NCBI GenBank assembly: GCA_017560305.1
Contig: JAFYOF010000065.1
Coordinates: 1 to 6,210 of the forward strand
DNA: 6,210 bases
Origin: Alistipes sp.
GTDB lineage: Bacteria > Bacteroidota > Bacteroidia > Bacteroidales > Rikenellaceae
Reading direction: 5' to 3'
Below, piece after piece: positions 1 through 6,080 of the stretch. Under the pieces are notes generated by a model, which ran no database searches, was not told where the DNA came from, and was given only the letters and a program-made list of their open reading frames with translations. Every line of letters starts with the position of its first letter. The stretch's first letter is position 1. The translations under genes were made by a program, and so were the position numbers.

Positions 1-2
1 CC

Positions 3-302
3 ACCGACGCCGACACCTTTGAGCAAACCATTGTAAGATTTACAGATTCTGAAAACGCAATTTGGTCTGTAATTAAAAAAGAATCAGGCACAAACATAAC
101 ATTATCTGAAGCAGAATATAGTTACACTTACAACGCTCCAAACATCACCCTCTCGCCCAAGATGCCTGACAACCCAACCATCAACGGGCAGATGATAAAA
201 CTTGATGAAGATTACATTTACCTCCATCTTAAATCAGTTGGCGGTGCAATTGATATTCGACTCACTCAAATGCCCGATAAAGACCAAACAATCTGGCAAT
301 AA
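3..302 (+). CDS. C-terminal part of an unrecognised protein (5' end outside window)
   Basis: An open frame runs from the window edge to a TAA at 300-302 and encodes the last 99 residues of a protein, ending DKDQTIWQ. I do not recognise the family. The segment is rich in beta-prone alternating residues (YSYTYNAPNITL, INGQMIKL, YIYLHLKS, IDIRLTQM). This resembles the C-terminal strands of lipocalin-like or other small beta-barrel/sandwich domains common in Bacteroidetes lipoproteins, but that is only an impression. There are no cysteines or obvious catalytic motifs in the visible part. Its codons are visibly more A/T-rich (many AAA, GAA, ATA, TTA) than those of the genes downstream. The frame is followed at once by a strong terminator, so it is the last gene of its transcription unit and is unrelated to era by operon. 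Confidence 0.7.
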   Translation, partial: TDADTFEQTIVRFTDSENAIWSVIKKESGTNITLSEAEYSYTYNAPNITLSPKMPDNPTINGQMIKLDEDYIYLHLKSVGGAIDIRLTQMPDKDQTIWQ

Positions 303-325
303 AAACTCTTTTTAATAGACATTTC

Positions 326-354
326 TACCCATACATTTGTATGGGTATTTTTTT
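326..354 (+). terminator. Intrinsic terminator after the first gene
   Basis: A perfect 9-bp stem, TACCCATAC (326-334) and GTATGGGTA (339-347), closes a 4-nt ATTT loop and is followed by seven T residues (348-354). It lies 23 nt after the stop codon of the upstream gene. This is a classic rho-independent terminator. The loop and the first stem base of the right arm also supply the TTTG -33 element of the era promoter. Confidence 0.9.
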
Positions 355-367
355 ATGCCTATCTTTG
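336..367 (+). promoter_or_regulatory. Bacteroidetes-type promoter for era
   Basis: TTTG at 336-339 and TATCTTTG at 360-367 are separated by 20 nt. This matches the Bacteroidetes primary sigma factor consensus (TTTG, about 19-21 nt, TAnnTTTG). Transcription would start a few bases past 367, leaving an A/T-rich leader of about 25 nt before the era start codon. No Shine-Dalgarno is present, as is usual in this phylum. The -33 box is embedded in the preceding terminator hairpin. Confidence 0.8.
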
Positions 368-397
368 GCGGTTGTATTATAAATTAGCGAAAAAAAT

Positions 398-1279
398 ATG
401 CACAAGTCAGGATTTGTAAATATCATAGGCAACCCAAATGTGGGTAAATCTACCTTGATGAACGCCTTGGTGGGCGAGCGATTGTCAATCATCACCTCGA
501 AGGCACAGACAACTCGCCACCGTATTATGGGTATCGTAAACGGCGAGGACTTCCAGATTGTATACTCCGACACCCCAGGTATCCTGAAGCCAGCCTACAA
601 GTTGCAGGAGTCGATGATGAACTTCGTGCACGGCGCGGTGGATGATGCCGATGTGATTCTCTATGTCACCGACACCGTTGAGCAGAGTGACCGTCAGGAG
701 GCTATCGTTGAGCGCATCAACCGCAGCGGCATCCCAACAATCGTGGTGATTAACAAGATTGACCTCACAACACCCGATAAGCTGGAGGCACTCGCAGCAG
801 AGTGGCAAAGCCGTTTGCCCGAGGCGGTCATCATCCCCGTATCGGCAAAGGAGAAGATTGGTATGGGTGGCGTGCTGAACGCCATCCTTGAGCGTCTGCC
901 CGAGGGCGAGGCATTCTATCCGAAGGACACCCTTACGGACAAGACCCTGCGTTTCTTTGCTTCGGAGATTATCCGCGAGAAGATTCTCCTGAACTACGAC
1001 AAGGAGATACCCTACTGCTGTGAGATTGAGATTGACACCTACAAGGAGGAGCCAACCATCGACCGCATCTCGGCAACGATTTATGTGTCGCGCACATCGC
1101 AGAAGGGCATCATCATCGGTCACAAGGGCGAGCGCCTGAAGCGCGTAGGTCAGCAGGCAAGAGAGGATATGGAGCGCTTCCTGCAGAAGAAGGTATTCCT
1201 GCAGCTCTTCGTGAAGGTGCAGGAGGATTGGCGTAACAGCGAGCGCCAGTTGCGTCGCTTCGGCTACGACCAGCAATAA
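398..1279 (+). CDS. era: GTPase Era, 16S rRNA-binding ribosome assembly factor
   Basis: Encodes a 293-residue protein close to the usual Era length (about 300). The GTPase domain shows all G motifs: G1 GNPNVGKST (11-19), the G2 region with QTTRHR (37-42), G3 DTPG (58-61), G4 NKID (119-122) and G5 SAK (149-151). The C-terminal KH domain (about 206-285) carries the RNA-binding GHKG loop (241-244) after the conserved REKIL segment (193-197). Era is known to bind the 3' end of 16S rRNA, near the anti-Shine-Dalgarno, and to assist 30S maturation at the inner membrane face. The start at 398 gives the family's normal N-terminus just before the first beta strand, and the leader is A-rich without a Shine-Dalgarno. 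Its own promoter is at 336-367. The next gene begins 53 nt after the stop. Nothing is missing or broken. Confidence 0.97.
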   Translation: MHKSGFVNIIGNPNVGKSTLMNALVGERLSIITSKAQTTRHRIMGIVNGEDFQIVYSDTPGILKPAYKLQESMMNFVHGAVDDADVILYVTDTVEQSDRQEAIVERINRSGIPTIVVINKIDLTTPDKLEALAAEWQSRLPEAVIIPVSAKEKIGMGGVLNAILERLPEGEAFYPKDTLTDKTLRFFASEIIREKILLNYDKEIPYCCEIEIDTYKEEPTIDRISATIYVSRTSQKGIIIGHKGERLKRVGQQAREDMERFLQKKVFLQLFVKVQEDWRNSERQLRRFGYDQQ

Positions 1280-1302
1280 TATTTCGTGTTCCACCGTTTG
1301 AC

Positions 1303-1318
1303 CTAAAGCACGCTTTAG
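1303..1318 (+). other. Small hairpin between era and the TPR gene
   Basis: CTAAAG (1303-1308) and CTTTAG (1313-1318) form a 6-bp stem around CACG. It extends to 7 bp if C1309 and G1312 also pair. No T-run follows, so it is not a typical terminator. It sits 15 nt before the next start codon and could influence mRNA stability or translation of the TPR gene, but its role is unknown. Confidence 0.4.
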
Positions 1319-1332
1319 ACAAACCAACATCT

Positions 1333-3324
1333 ATGCAGAAGAAGTTATTCAAAATAATTCTCACCGTAGCACTCCTCATCAGTGCGTTGTGCGCAAGTTC
1401 GCAATACGACAAGGACTATTTCTATCGTATGGGTCGCAAACTTATGACCAACAACGACTATCAGGAGGCTATCCGTGTGTTGAATGTGCTGCTGCGCTTC
1501 GATGGCAACGCCTATGAGGGTTACTTCCTGCGAGGCATTGCCAAGTACAATATGGACGACTTGCTGGGCGCCGATGCCGACTTCACACTCGCCATCGAGA
1601 AAAATCCCGTATTCACCAACGCCTACACCTATCGTGCCATAACACGCTCACGACTGGGCAATTACGACGATGCGCTAAAGGACTTCCACGAGGCTATCGA
1701 CCTGCGTCCCGACCTGCCAAACCCATACTACAGCCGAGGCGTGACACGCTTGCTGAACAAGCAGTTCCGTGAGGCGATTGAGGACTTCGATATGTTCATC
1801 CGCCACGAGAAGAAGGTGGCAGATGTCTACATCAACCGCGGAATGAGCCACCTCTACCTGAAGGATACGCTTCAGGCCTACGAGGACTTCTCGACAGCCA
1901 TCCGCACCAACCGTGAGGATCCCAACGGCTACAACCGCCGTGGTATGCTCCTGATGCAGCAGAAGCGCTTCAAGGAGGCGGAGGAGGACCTCAACATTGC
2001 CATCTCGCACGACTCATCGTTCGTGCTCTCATTCTTCAACCGCGCGCTGGTCTACTCCGACACCAAGCGCCCGTTGCAGGCGCTGAGCGACTTCGACCGC
2101 GTAATCAAACTCGACTCTACGAACTCGCTCACCTACTTCAACCGCGCCATCGTGCGCTCGCAGATAGGTGACTACAATCGTGCACTGGAGGATTACAATC
2201 GTGTGGCTATGTACTCGCCAAACAATGTACTGGTCTACTACAACCGCGCAGGACTCTACTCGCAAACGGGCGAGGTGGAGAAGGCCATTGACGACTACTC
2301 GCACGCCATAGAGCTCTACCCCGACTTCGCAAACGCCTACCTCAACCGCAGTTATCTGCGCTCGCTGATGGGCGATATGAAGGGGGCACGACAGGATAAG
2401 CAGACCGCCGAGCGCAAGATTGCCGAGTACAAGTCGCGCCTGAGCGACTCGACCTACTCCATCTACGCCGACACCACGCAGAAGTTCGACAAACTGCTCT
2501 CGTTTGACGCCAAGTTAAAGAGCAATAACTTCGAGGCAGCAAGCAACGCCACAACCGAGAAGGCTGACATCAAGCTGCTCTCGCTCTATAAGTTCACTCT
2601 GGCAAATGGAGAATCGGCAACCTCGGCACGCACGGCGATATACTATACGCAGCGAATGGAGGACTTCAAGCAAAAGATTAACAATCACAGGTTAATAATC
2701 TCAAACAGAGAGAGTAACATCTCACCCGATTCGCTCGTTATGCTCGACAAGGAGTTGGCAGCGCGTCTGCGCGAGGAGGAGGGTAACTGGACTCTGCTCT
2801 TCCAGCGAGGTGTGACGCAGTCGCTCATCAAGCAGTACACCAACGCCGTGAATACGCTCACGCAGGCTATCTCGCTCAACCCTTCGAACCCATTCCTCTA
2901 CATCAACCGTTCGACCACACGAGCCGAGATGATTGACTTCATTTCGTCAATCGACAACTCCTACCAGCGCATCAGCATCGACTCCGACCCTGCCAACCGC
3001 TTGCAGAGCCGAGGCACACGAACTTACAACTATGACGACGCGATAGAGGATATCAACAAGGCGATAAAACTCTACCCCGACTTCGCATACAGTTACTACA
3101 ACCGCGCCAACCTGCACGCCATCTCGGGTCATCTGCCCGAGGCGTATGAGGATTACACGCGCGCCATCGAGCTCAACCCTTCGTTTGGCGAGGCGTACTT
3201 CAACCGCGGACTGGTGCAGATTTATATGAAGGATACACGCAAGGGTTACCTTGACCTCTCGAAGGCGGGCGAGTTGGGTATTATGAGCGCTTACGAGGCG
3301 TTGAAGAATTACACCAACGATTAA
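1333..3324 (+). CDS. Exported tetratricopeptide-repeat (TPR) protein
   Basis: Encodes 663 residues. The N-terminus (KK, then a hydrophobic core at about 5-19, then LCASSQ) is a Sec signal peptide with likely cleavage near residues 21-23. The cysteine lacks a proper lipobox (leucine at -1), so a soluble periplasmic protein is more likely than a lipoprotein. From about residue 26 to 365 there are ten back-to-back 34-residue TPR units with no gaps, recognisable by recurring YxNRGxxxxxxGxxxxAxxDFxxAIxLxP. A roughly 120-residue non-TPR helical linker follows (about 365-484). Four more units come next (485-650). The second of these is split by an insertion between its helices (about 538-566). TPR arrays are protein-binding scaffolds, and no catalytic motif is visible. 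The partner and process are unknown. The gene lies 53 nt after era with no recognisable promoter between, so co-transcription is likely. Confidence 0.9.
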   Translation: MQKKLFKIILTVALLISALCASSQYDKDYFYRMGRKLMTNNDYQEAIRVLNVLLRFDGNAYEGYFLRGIAKYNMDDLLGADADFTLAIEKNPVFTNAYTYRAITRSRLGNYDDALKDFHEAIDLRPDLPNPYYSRGVTRLLNKQFREAIEDFDMFIRHEKKVADVYINRGMSHLYLKDTLQAYEDFSTAIRTNREDPNGYNRRGMLLMQQKRFKEAEEDLNIAISHDSSFVLSFFNRALVYSDTKRPLQALSDFDRVIKLDSTNSLTYFNRAIVRSQIGDYNRALEDYNRVAMYSPNNVLVYYNRAGLYSQTGEVEKAIDDYSHAIELYPDFANAYLNRSYLRSLMGDMKGARQDKQTAERKIAEYKSRLSDSTYSIYADTTQKFDKLLSFDAKLKSNNFEAASNATTEKADIKLLSLYKFTLANGESATSARTAIYYTQRMEDFKQKINNHRLIISNRESNISPDSLVMLDKELAARLREEEGNWTLLFQRGVTQSLIKQYTNAVNTLTQAISLNPSNPFLYINRSTTRAEMIDFISSIDNSYQRISIDSDPANRLQSRGTRTYNYDDAIEDINKAIKLYPDFAYSYYNRANLHAISGHLPEAYEDYTRAIELNPSFGEAYFNRGLVQIYMKDTRKGYLDLSKAGELGIMSAYEALKNYTND

Positions 3325-3370
3325 CGGGATTGCCGCGTCGGAGTTCACTCCTCCTCCTCGCAATGGCGAC
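3325..3370 (+). repeat. Putative ATTGC...GCAAT intergenic palindromic element
   Basis: Just after the TPR stop codon, ATTGC (3329-3333) pairs with GCAAT (3360-3364). Inside it, GGAGT (3340-3344) pairs with ACTCC (3347-3351), and a triplicated CTC tract follows. The layout (GATTGCCGCGTCG..., ...CTCCTCGCAATG) resembles, from memory, a short palindromic repeat seen between genes in many unrelated bacteria. No second copy lies in this window, so repeat status is inferred. It is not followed by a T-run and is a poor terminator. Confidence 0.4.
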
Positions 3371-3419
3371 AGAGGGCTTTTGAAAGCAAAAAAAACAACA
3401 AAACAAACTTAAATAAATT

Positions 3420-4784
3420 ATGACACAGACAAAAAGATTAAATGATTCGGCAGCGGCACGCTGGCTTGCGCTTATCATCGTGTCGTTCACGATGATGTGC
3501 GGTTACTTCATCACCGATGTGATGGCTCCACTGGAGGACCTCCTCACAAAACTCCCTGCCGAGGGTGGCTTGGGCTGGACAAGCGATGAGTATGGTTTCT
3601 TCTCGGGCGCTTACGGCTACATCAATGTATTCCTGTTGATGCTCTTCTTCGGTGGTATCATCCTCGACAAGTGTGGCGTACGCTTCACTGGTGTGATGTG
3701 CAGCGGCTTGATGCTGGTGGGTACACTCATCAAGTGGTATGCATTGAGCAGCGACTTCGGTGGCACAGTATTGTTCGGCTACCCAGTTCAGGTGTTGCTC
3801 GCAGCGCTCGGCTTCGCCATCTTCGGTATGGGTGCCGAGATTACCGGTATCACCGTTACAAAGGTTATCGCAAAGTGGTTTACTGGTCACGAGTTGGCTC
3901 TCGCAATGGGCTTGCAGGTGGCTATGGCGCGTATCGGTACTGCGGCAGCGTTGGCTTGCAGCCTTCCATTCGCTAACGCGATGGGCGATGTATCGGCTCC
4001 TGTATTGTTGGGCGCAGCGTTGTTGTGCATCGGCTTCGTTTCGTATATGGTTTACTGCGTGATGGACAAGAAACTCGACGCTTCGGTTGCAGCCACTGAG
4101 ACTGCGGCAGAGGAGGAGGGCTTTAAGTTCAGTGACCTGAAGGTTATCTTCACAAACGCTGGTTTCTGGCTTATCGCAGTTCTCTGCGTGTTGTTCTACT
4201 CGGGCGTATTCCCATTCTTGAAGTTCGCTACAAAGTTGATGATCTACAAGTATGGCGTTGAGCCAGAGTTGGCGGGTCTTATCCCTGCTATGTTGCCATT
4301 CGGCACAATCCTCTTAACCCCAATCTTCGGCTCACTCTACGACCGCCTGGGCAAGGGTGCTACGCTGATGATTATCGGCTCGGCAATGCTTACTTTGGTA
4401 CACATCCTCTTTGCGTTGCCAATCCTTAATGTATGGTGGTTTGCTATCATCATTATGGTGTTGCTCGGTATCGCATTCTCATTGGTACCATCGGCTATGT
4501 GGCCTTCAGTGCCAAAGATTATCCCTATGAAGCAGCTCGGCTCGGCTTATGCTATCATCTTCTACATCCAGAACATCGGTCTTTCAATGGTGCCTGTGAT
4601 GATTGGTAAGGTTATCCAGAAGTACGCAACTATCGAGACCGCTGAGGGTATCTCTTACGACTACACTATCCCAATGGCTATCTTCGCCGCATTCGGTGTT
4701 GTATCTATCCTCGTTGCACTTGTTTTGAAGCGCATCGACAAGAGCAACAACTACGGTCTTGAGCAGCCAAATATGCAGAAATAG
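3420..4784 (+). CDS. 12-TM major facilitator superfamily transporter, MFSD1-like
   Basis: Encodes 454 residues with twelve predicted membrane helices, roughly at 14-35, 58-82, 88-107, 122-147, 158-182, 192-214, 246-270, 282-304, 313-334, 337-360, 372-397 and 414-437. A charged cytoplasmic loop (about 215-245) separates the two six-helix halves. The MFS motif A appears in both halves: GIILDKCG (79-86) and GSLYDRLG (304-311). The WPSVPKIIPMKQLGSAYAIIFYIQNIGL region (361-388) resembles the MFSD1 branch, whose animal member is a lysosomal dipeptide transporter. That assignment is from memory and the bacterial substrate is unknown. The start at 3420 has an A/T-rich leader without a Shine-Dalgarno. 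I find no TAnnTTTG promoter in the 95 nt upstream. The stop is 2 nt before the start of the next gene, a hydrolase, indicating one translation-coupled unit. Confidence 0.9.
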   Translation: MTQTKRLNDSAAARWLALIIVSFTMMCGYFITDVMAPLEDLLTKLPAEGGLGWTSDEYGFFSGAYGYINVFLLMLFFGGIILDKCGVRFTGVMCSGLMLVGTLIKWYALSSDFGGTVLFGYPVQVLLAALGFAIFGMGAEITGITVTKVIAKWFTGHELALAMGLQVAMARIGTAAALACSLPFANAMGDVSAPVLLGAALLCIGFVSYMVYCVMDKKLDASVAATETAAEEEGFKFSDLKVIFTNAGFWLIAVLCVLFYSGVFPFLKFATKLMIYKYGVEPELAGLIPAMLPFGTILLTPIFGSLYDRLGKGATLMIIGSAMLTLVHILFALPILNVWWFAIIIMVLLGIAFSLVPSAMWPSVPKIIPMKQLGSAYAIIFYIQNIGLSMVPVMIGKVIQKYATIETAEGISYDYTIPMAIFAAFGVVSILVALVLKRIDKSNNYGLEQPNMQK

Positions 4785-4786
4785 TT

Positions 4787-5734
4787 ATGAAACGCTTTAT
4801 TCTTCTCTTCGCCATTCTGCTCCCCGCACTTTGTGGGGCGCAGGGCGTCGAGGGCTTGATTGACATCCTATGGAACAAGACATCCTGCCACAAAATCACC
4901 GCCGAGCGCAAGGAGGCGATGGAGCAGATGCAGCGCTATGTAAACATCCTTACAGACACCCAGTTTGTGGAGTATTATCGTTGCAGCGAAGGATGCCAGA
5001 AGGAGGCAGCGCTGGAGGGCTGGGGCATTCTTCAGTTCTACAATATGGCATTGGAGAAACTCCTGCGCGAGATTCCAGCAACCGAGGTCAAGGAGGATGA
5101 GATTGTCGTGTGGCAACTATATAATATGGGTTATGTGGTAAAGACATCCACACAATGCTTCGGAGTGGATATCCACCACAAGCACGCCCAGCGAATTGCT
5201 CCACTCATTGACTTCCTATGCATCACCCACAACCACAGCGACCACCAATGGAAGCCCCTCACCGAGGAGATGGCGCGTCAGGGCAAGGCGGTATACTCCA
5301 ACTTCCTGAACAACGGCTACAAACTCGCGGGTGGCGAGCAGATAAAGATTGGTAATATCGAGATTGAGAACTGGCTGGGCGACCACAATGCCGCAACGCC
5401 AAAGTTCGTGACAAATTACCAGATTTCGTGCCTCTCGGCAGAGGGCAAGCCATTCACCTTTTTGTTCACGGGCGACTCTTATAGTTACGAACAGATGAAT
5501 CCAACGCGTGCTGTGGATGTATTTGTGCCACACCTTGCCGTTGGACTCAAGATGGATAAGGCGGTGGAGAAACTCGGGCCCCAAGTGGTGCTGATGTCAC
5601 ACATTCTGGAGTTGGCACACCACATCAACAAGTGGCGCTGGTCATACGCCTACGGCATAAACGAGTGCGAGAAACTCAAGCGTGAGGGAGTATATATGCC
5701 AGTGTGGGGAGAGAAGATTATCCTCAAGCGATAA
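4787..5734 (+). CDS. Exported metallo-beta-lactamase-fold hydrolase, UlaG-like
   Basis: Encodes 315 residues. MKRF plus a hydrophobic stretch and ALCGAQ forms a Sec signal peptide, probably cut after A18, so the protein acts in the periplasm. Residues about 25-105 are a mostly helical region outside the usual fold. The MBL core follows: D128 in FGVDIHH, the metal site HNHSDH (H148, H150, D152, H153), and further likely ligands H200 (LGDHN), D230 (FTGDS) and H272 (MSHILE). All residues for a two-metal site appear present. The pattern is closest to the UlaG/PF12706-PF13483 type of lactonases and phosphodiesterases rather than to antibiotic-degrading enzymes. The substrate is unknown. It starts 2 nt after the MFS transporter stop, so the pair probably works on one substrate. 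A strong hairpin terminator follows 24 nt later. Confidence 0.85.
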   Translation: MKRFILLFAILLPALCGAQGVEGLIDILWNKTSCHKITAERKEAMEQMQRYVNILTDTQFVEYYRCSEGCQKEAALEGWGILQFYNMALEKLLREIPATEVKEDEIVVWQLYNMGYVVKTSTQCFGVDIHHKHAQRIAPLIDFLCITHNHSDHQWKPLTEEMARQGKAVYSNFLNNGYKLAGGEQIKIGNIEIENWLGDHNAATPKFVTNYQISCLSAEGKPFTFLFTGDSYSYEQMNPTRAVDVFVPHLAVGLKMDKAVEKLGPQVVLMSHILELAHHINKWRWSYAYGINECEKLKREGVYMPVWGEKIILKR

Positions 5735-5758
5735 GATTTAGGCGCATCTTACGCAGAT

Positions 5759-5794
5759 AAAAAAGATAAGGACTTTCGGGTTCTTGTCTTTTTT
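5759..5794 (+). terminator. Intrinsic terminator of the MFS-MBL unit
   Basis: A 16-bp stem (5759-5774 with 5779-5794) closes a TTCG loop. It has three G-T wobble pairs (5767/5786, 5771/5782, 5774/5779) and is otherwise fully paired. Six A residues on the left pair with the six T residues (5789-5794) on the right, and more T residues follow at 5796-5798. The A/T tracts mean it could also work from the other strand. It lies 24 nt after the hydrolase stop. Confidence 0.85.
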
Positions 5795-5809
5795 GTTTCT
5801 GTGTCAAAC

Positions 5810-5880
5810 ACGCCCCCGCGGGGCGTATCTTCGGGGGCGTAACGCGCTATGCGCGTCACCCCCACCCGCCCCCGAAGATA
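5810..5880. repeat. GC-rich nested palindromic element (REP/MITE-like)
   Basis: A compact GC-rich island within AT-rich DNA. It contains a 7-bp hairpin, ACGCCCC (5810-5816) with GGGGCGT (5820-5826). Next to it is a perfect 14-bp inverted repeat, TATCTTCGGGGGCG (5826-5839) with CGCCCCCGAAGATA (5867-5880). That repeat encloses a third hairpin, ACGCGC-TAT-GCGCGT (5842-5856), and a C-rich stretch (5857-5866). The 8-mer CGCCCCCG occurs twice (5811-5818, 5867-5874), and each copy can pair with 5832-5839. It lies after the upstream terminator and before the next promoter, so it is probably a DNA-level element rather than part of an mRNA. No second copy is in the window. Confidence 0.65.
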
Positions 5881-5971
5881 GTTTTCTATCATTATGATTT
5901 CATATTATCCTATCCAAGCCCCAATAATCACAAACGAAACTCATTGAAAAATAAATTTTTCCACCCTTTGG

Positions 5972-5985
5972 CGAATAATTATTCG
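5972..5985. promoter_or_regulatory. Perfect 14-bp palindrome, candidate operator
   Basis: CGAATAATTATTCG reads the same on both strands. Its centre lies 17 bp before the TATATTTG element, close to position -30 relative to the expected start of transcription. That is where the -33 box would normally be. A dimeric regulator binding here would either block or replace -33 recognition. The regulator is unknown. Confidence 0.5.
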
Positions 5986-5995
5986 GGGAATTAAT

Positions 5996-6003
5996 TATAT
6001 TTG
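5996..6003 (+). promoter_or_regulatory. TAnnTTTG promoter element for the lipoprotein gene
   Basis: TATATTTG is an exact match to the Bacteroidetes -7 consensus TAnnTTTG. No TTTG lies at the normal spacing. The nearest, at 5967-5970, is 25 nt away, which is too far by usual rules. A/T tracts (5947-5960) lie further upstream. Transcription would start near 6008-6011, giving a leader of about 120 nt before the start codon at 6131. Confidence 0.65.
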
Positions 6004-6017
6004 TATAATGAAATGTA

Positions 6018-6080
6018 GTGCTCGGGGCTAAATACCCAAGCCGCAGAGCAAAAGCAGTGCCCGCAAGGCAGAAAATGCAG
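6018..6080 (+). promoter_or_regulatory. Structured 5' leader of the lipoprotein gene
   Basis: The first half of the long leader can fold into two stem-loops. The first pairs GCTC (6020-6023) with GAGC (6046-6049) and GGCT (6026-6029) with AGCC (6039-6042). The second pairs GCA (6054-6056) with TGC (6076-6078) and TGCC (6058-6061) with GGCA (6067-6070). The rest (6081-6130) is A/T-rich and unstructured, which suits ribosome loading. I do not recognise a known riboswitch class, and the stems are short, so a regulatory role is only possible. Confidence 0.35.

Noticed and set aside
1303..1318. Hairpin after era as a terminator
   Set aside because: The stem is short and not followed by a T-run. 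No promoter was found between it and the TPR start, so read-through is more likely.
485..1330. Long minus-strand open frame opposite era
   Set aside because: It lies antisense to a clear era gene with all GTPase and KH motifs. The translation is leucine/valine-rich with no domain, as expected from a codon-bias shadow.
1390..1401. Lipoprotein cysteine (C20) in the TPR signal peptide
   Set aside because: The -1 residue is leucine, which does not fit a lipobox. A signal peptidase I site nearby fits better. The MBL protein's C16 was rejected for the same reason.
3376..3398. GCTTTTGAAAGC hairpin next to an A-run, read as a minus-strand terminator
   Set aside because: On the minus strand it would give a stem plus T-run, but the stem is only 5 bp with a 2-nt loop, and no minus-strand gene leads into it.
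3438..3890. Minus-strand frame opposite the MFS gene
   Set aside because: The + strand encodes an intact 12-TM transporter. The antisense product has many scattered Cys and His residues but no recognisable motif spacing.
3671..4062. Two alternative-frame + strand frames inside the MFS gene
   Set aside because: Both are overlapping shadows with W/R/C-rich, low-quality translations, and no initiation signals were seen.
4787..5734. Antibiotic-resistance metallo-beta-lactamase
   Set aside because: Only the general metal motif is shared. The surrounding pattern is UlaG-like, with operon linkage to a transporter and no class B hallmarks.
5810..5880. CRISPR repeat or phage attachment site
   Set aside because: There is no spaced series of direct repeats and no tRNA or integrase nearby. 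The structure is a single nested palindrome.
5967..5970. TTTG as the -33 box of the 5996-6003 promoter
   Set aside because: The spacer would be 25 nt, outside the usual 19-21, and the palindrome lies between.
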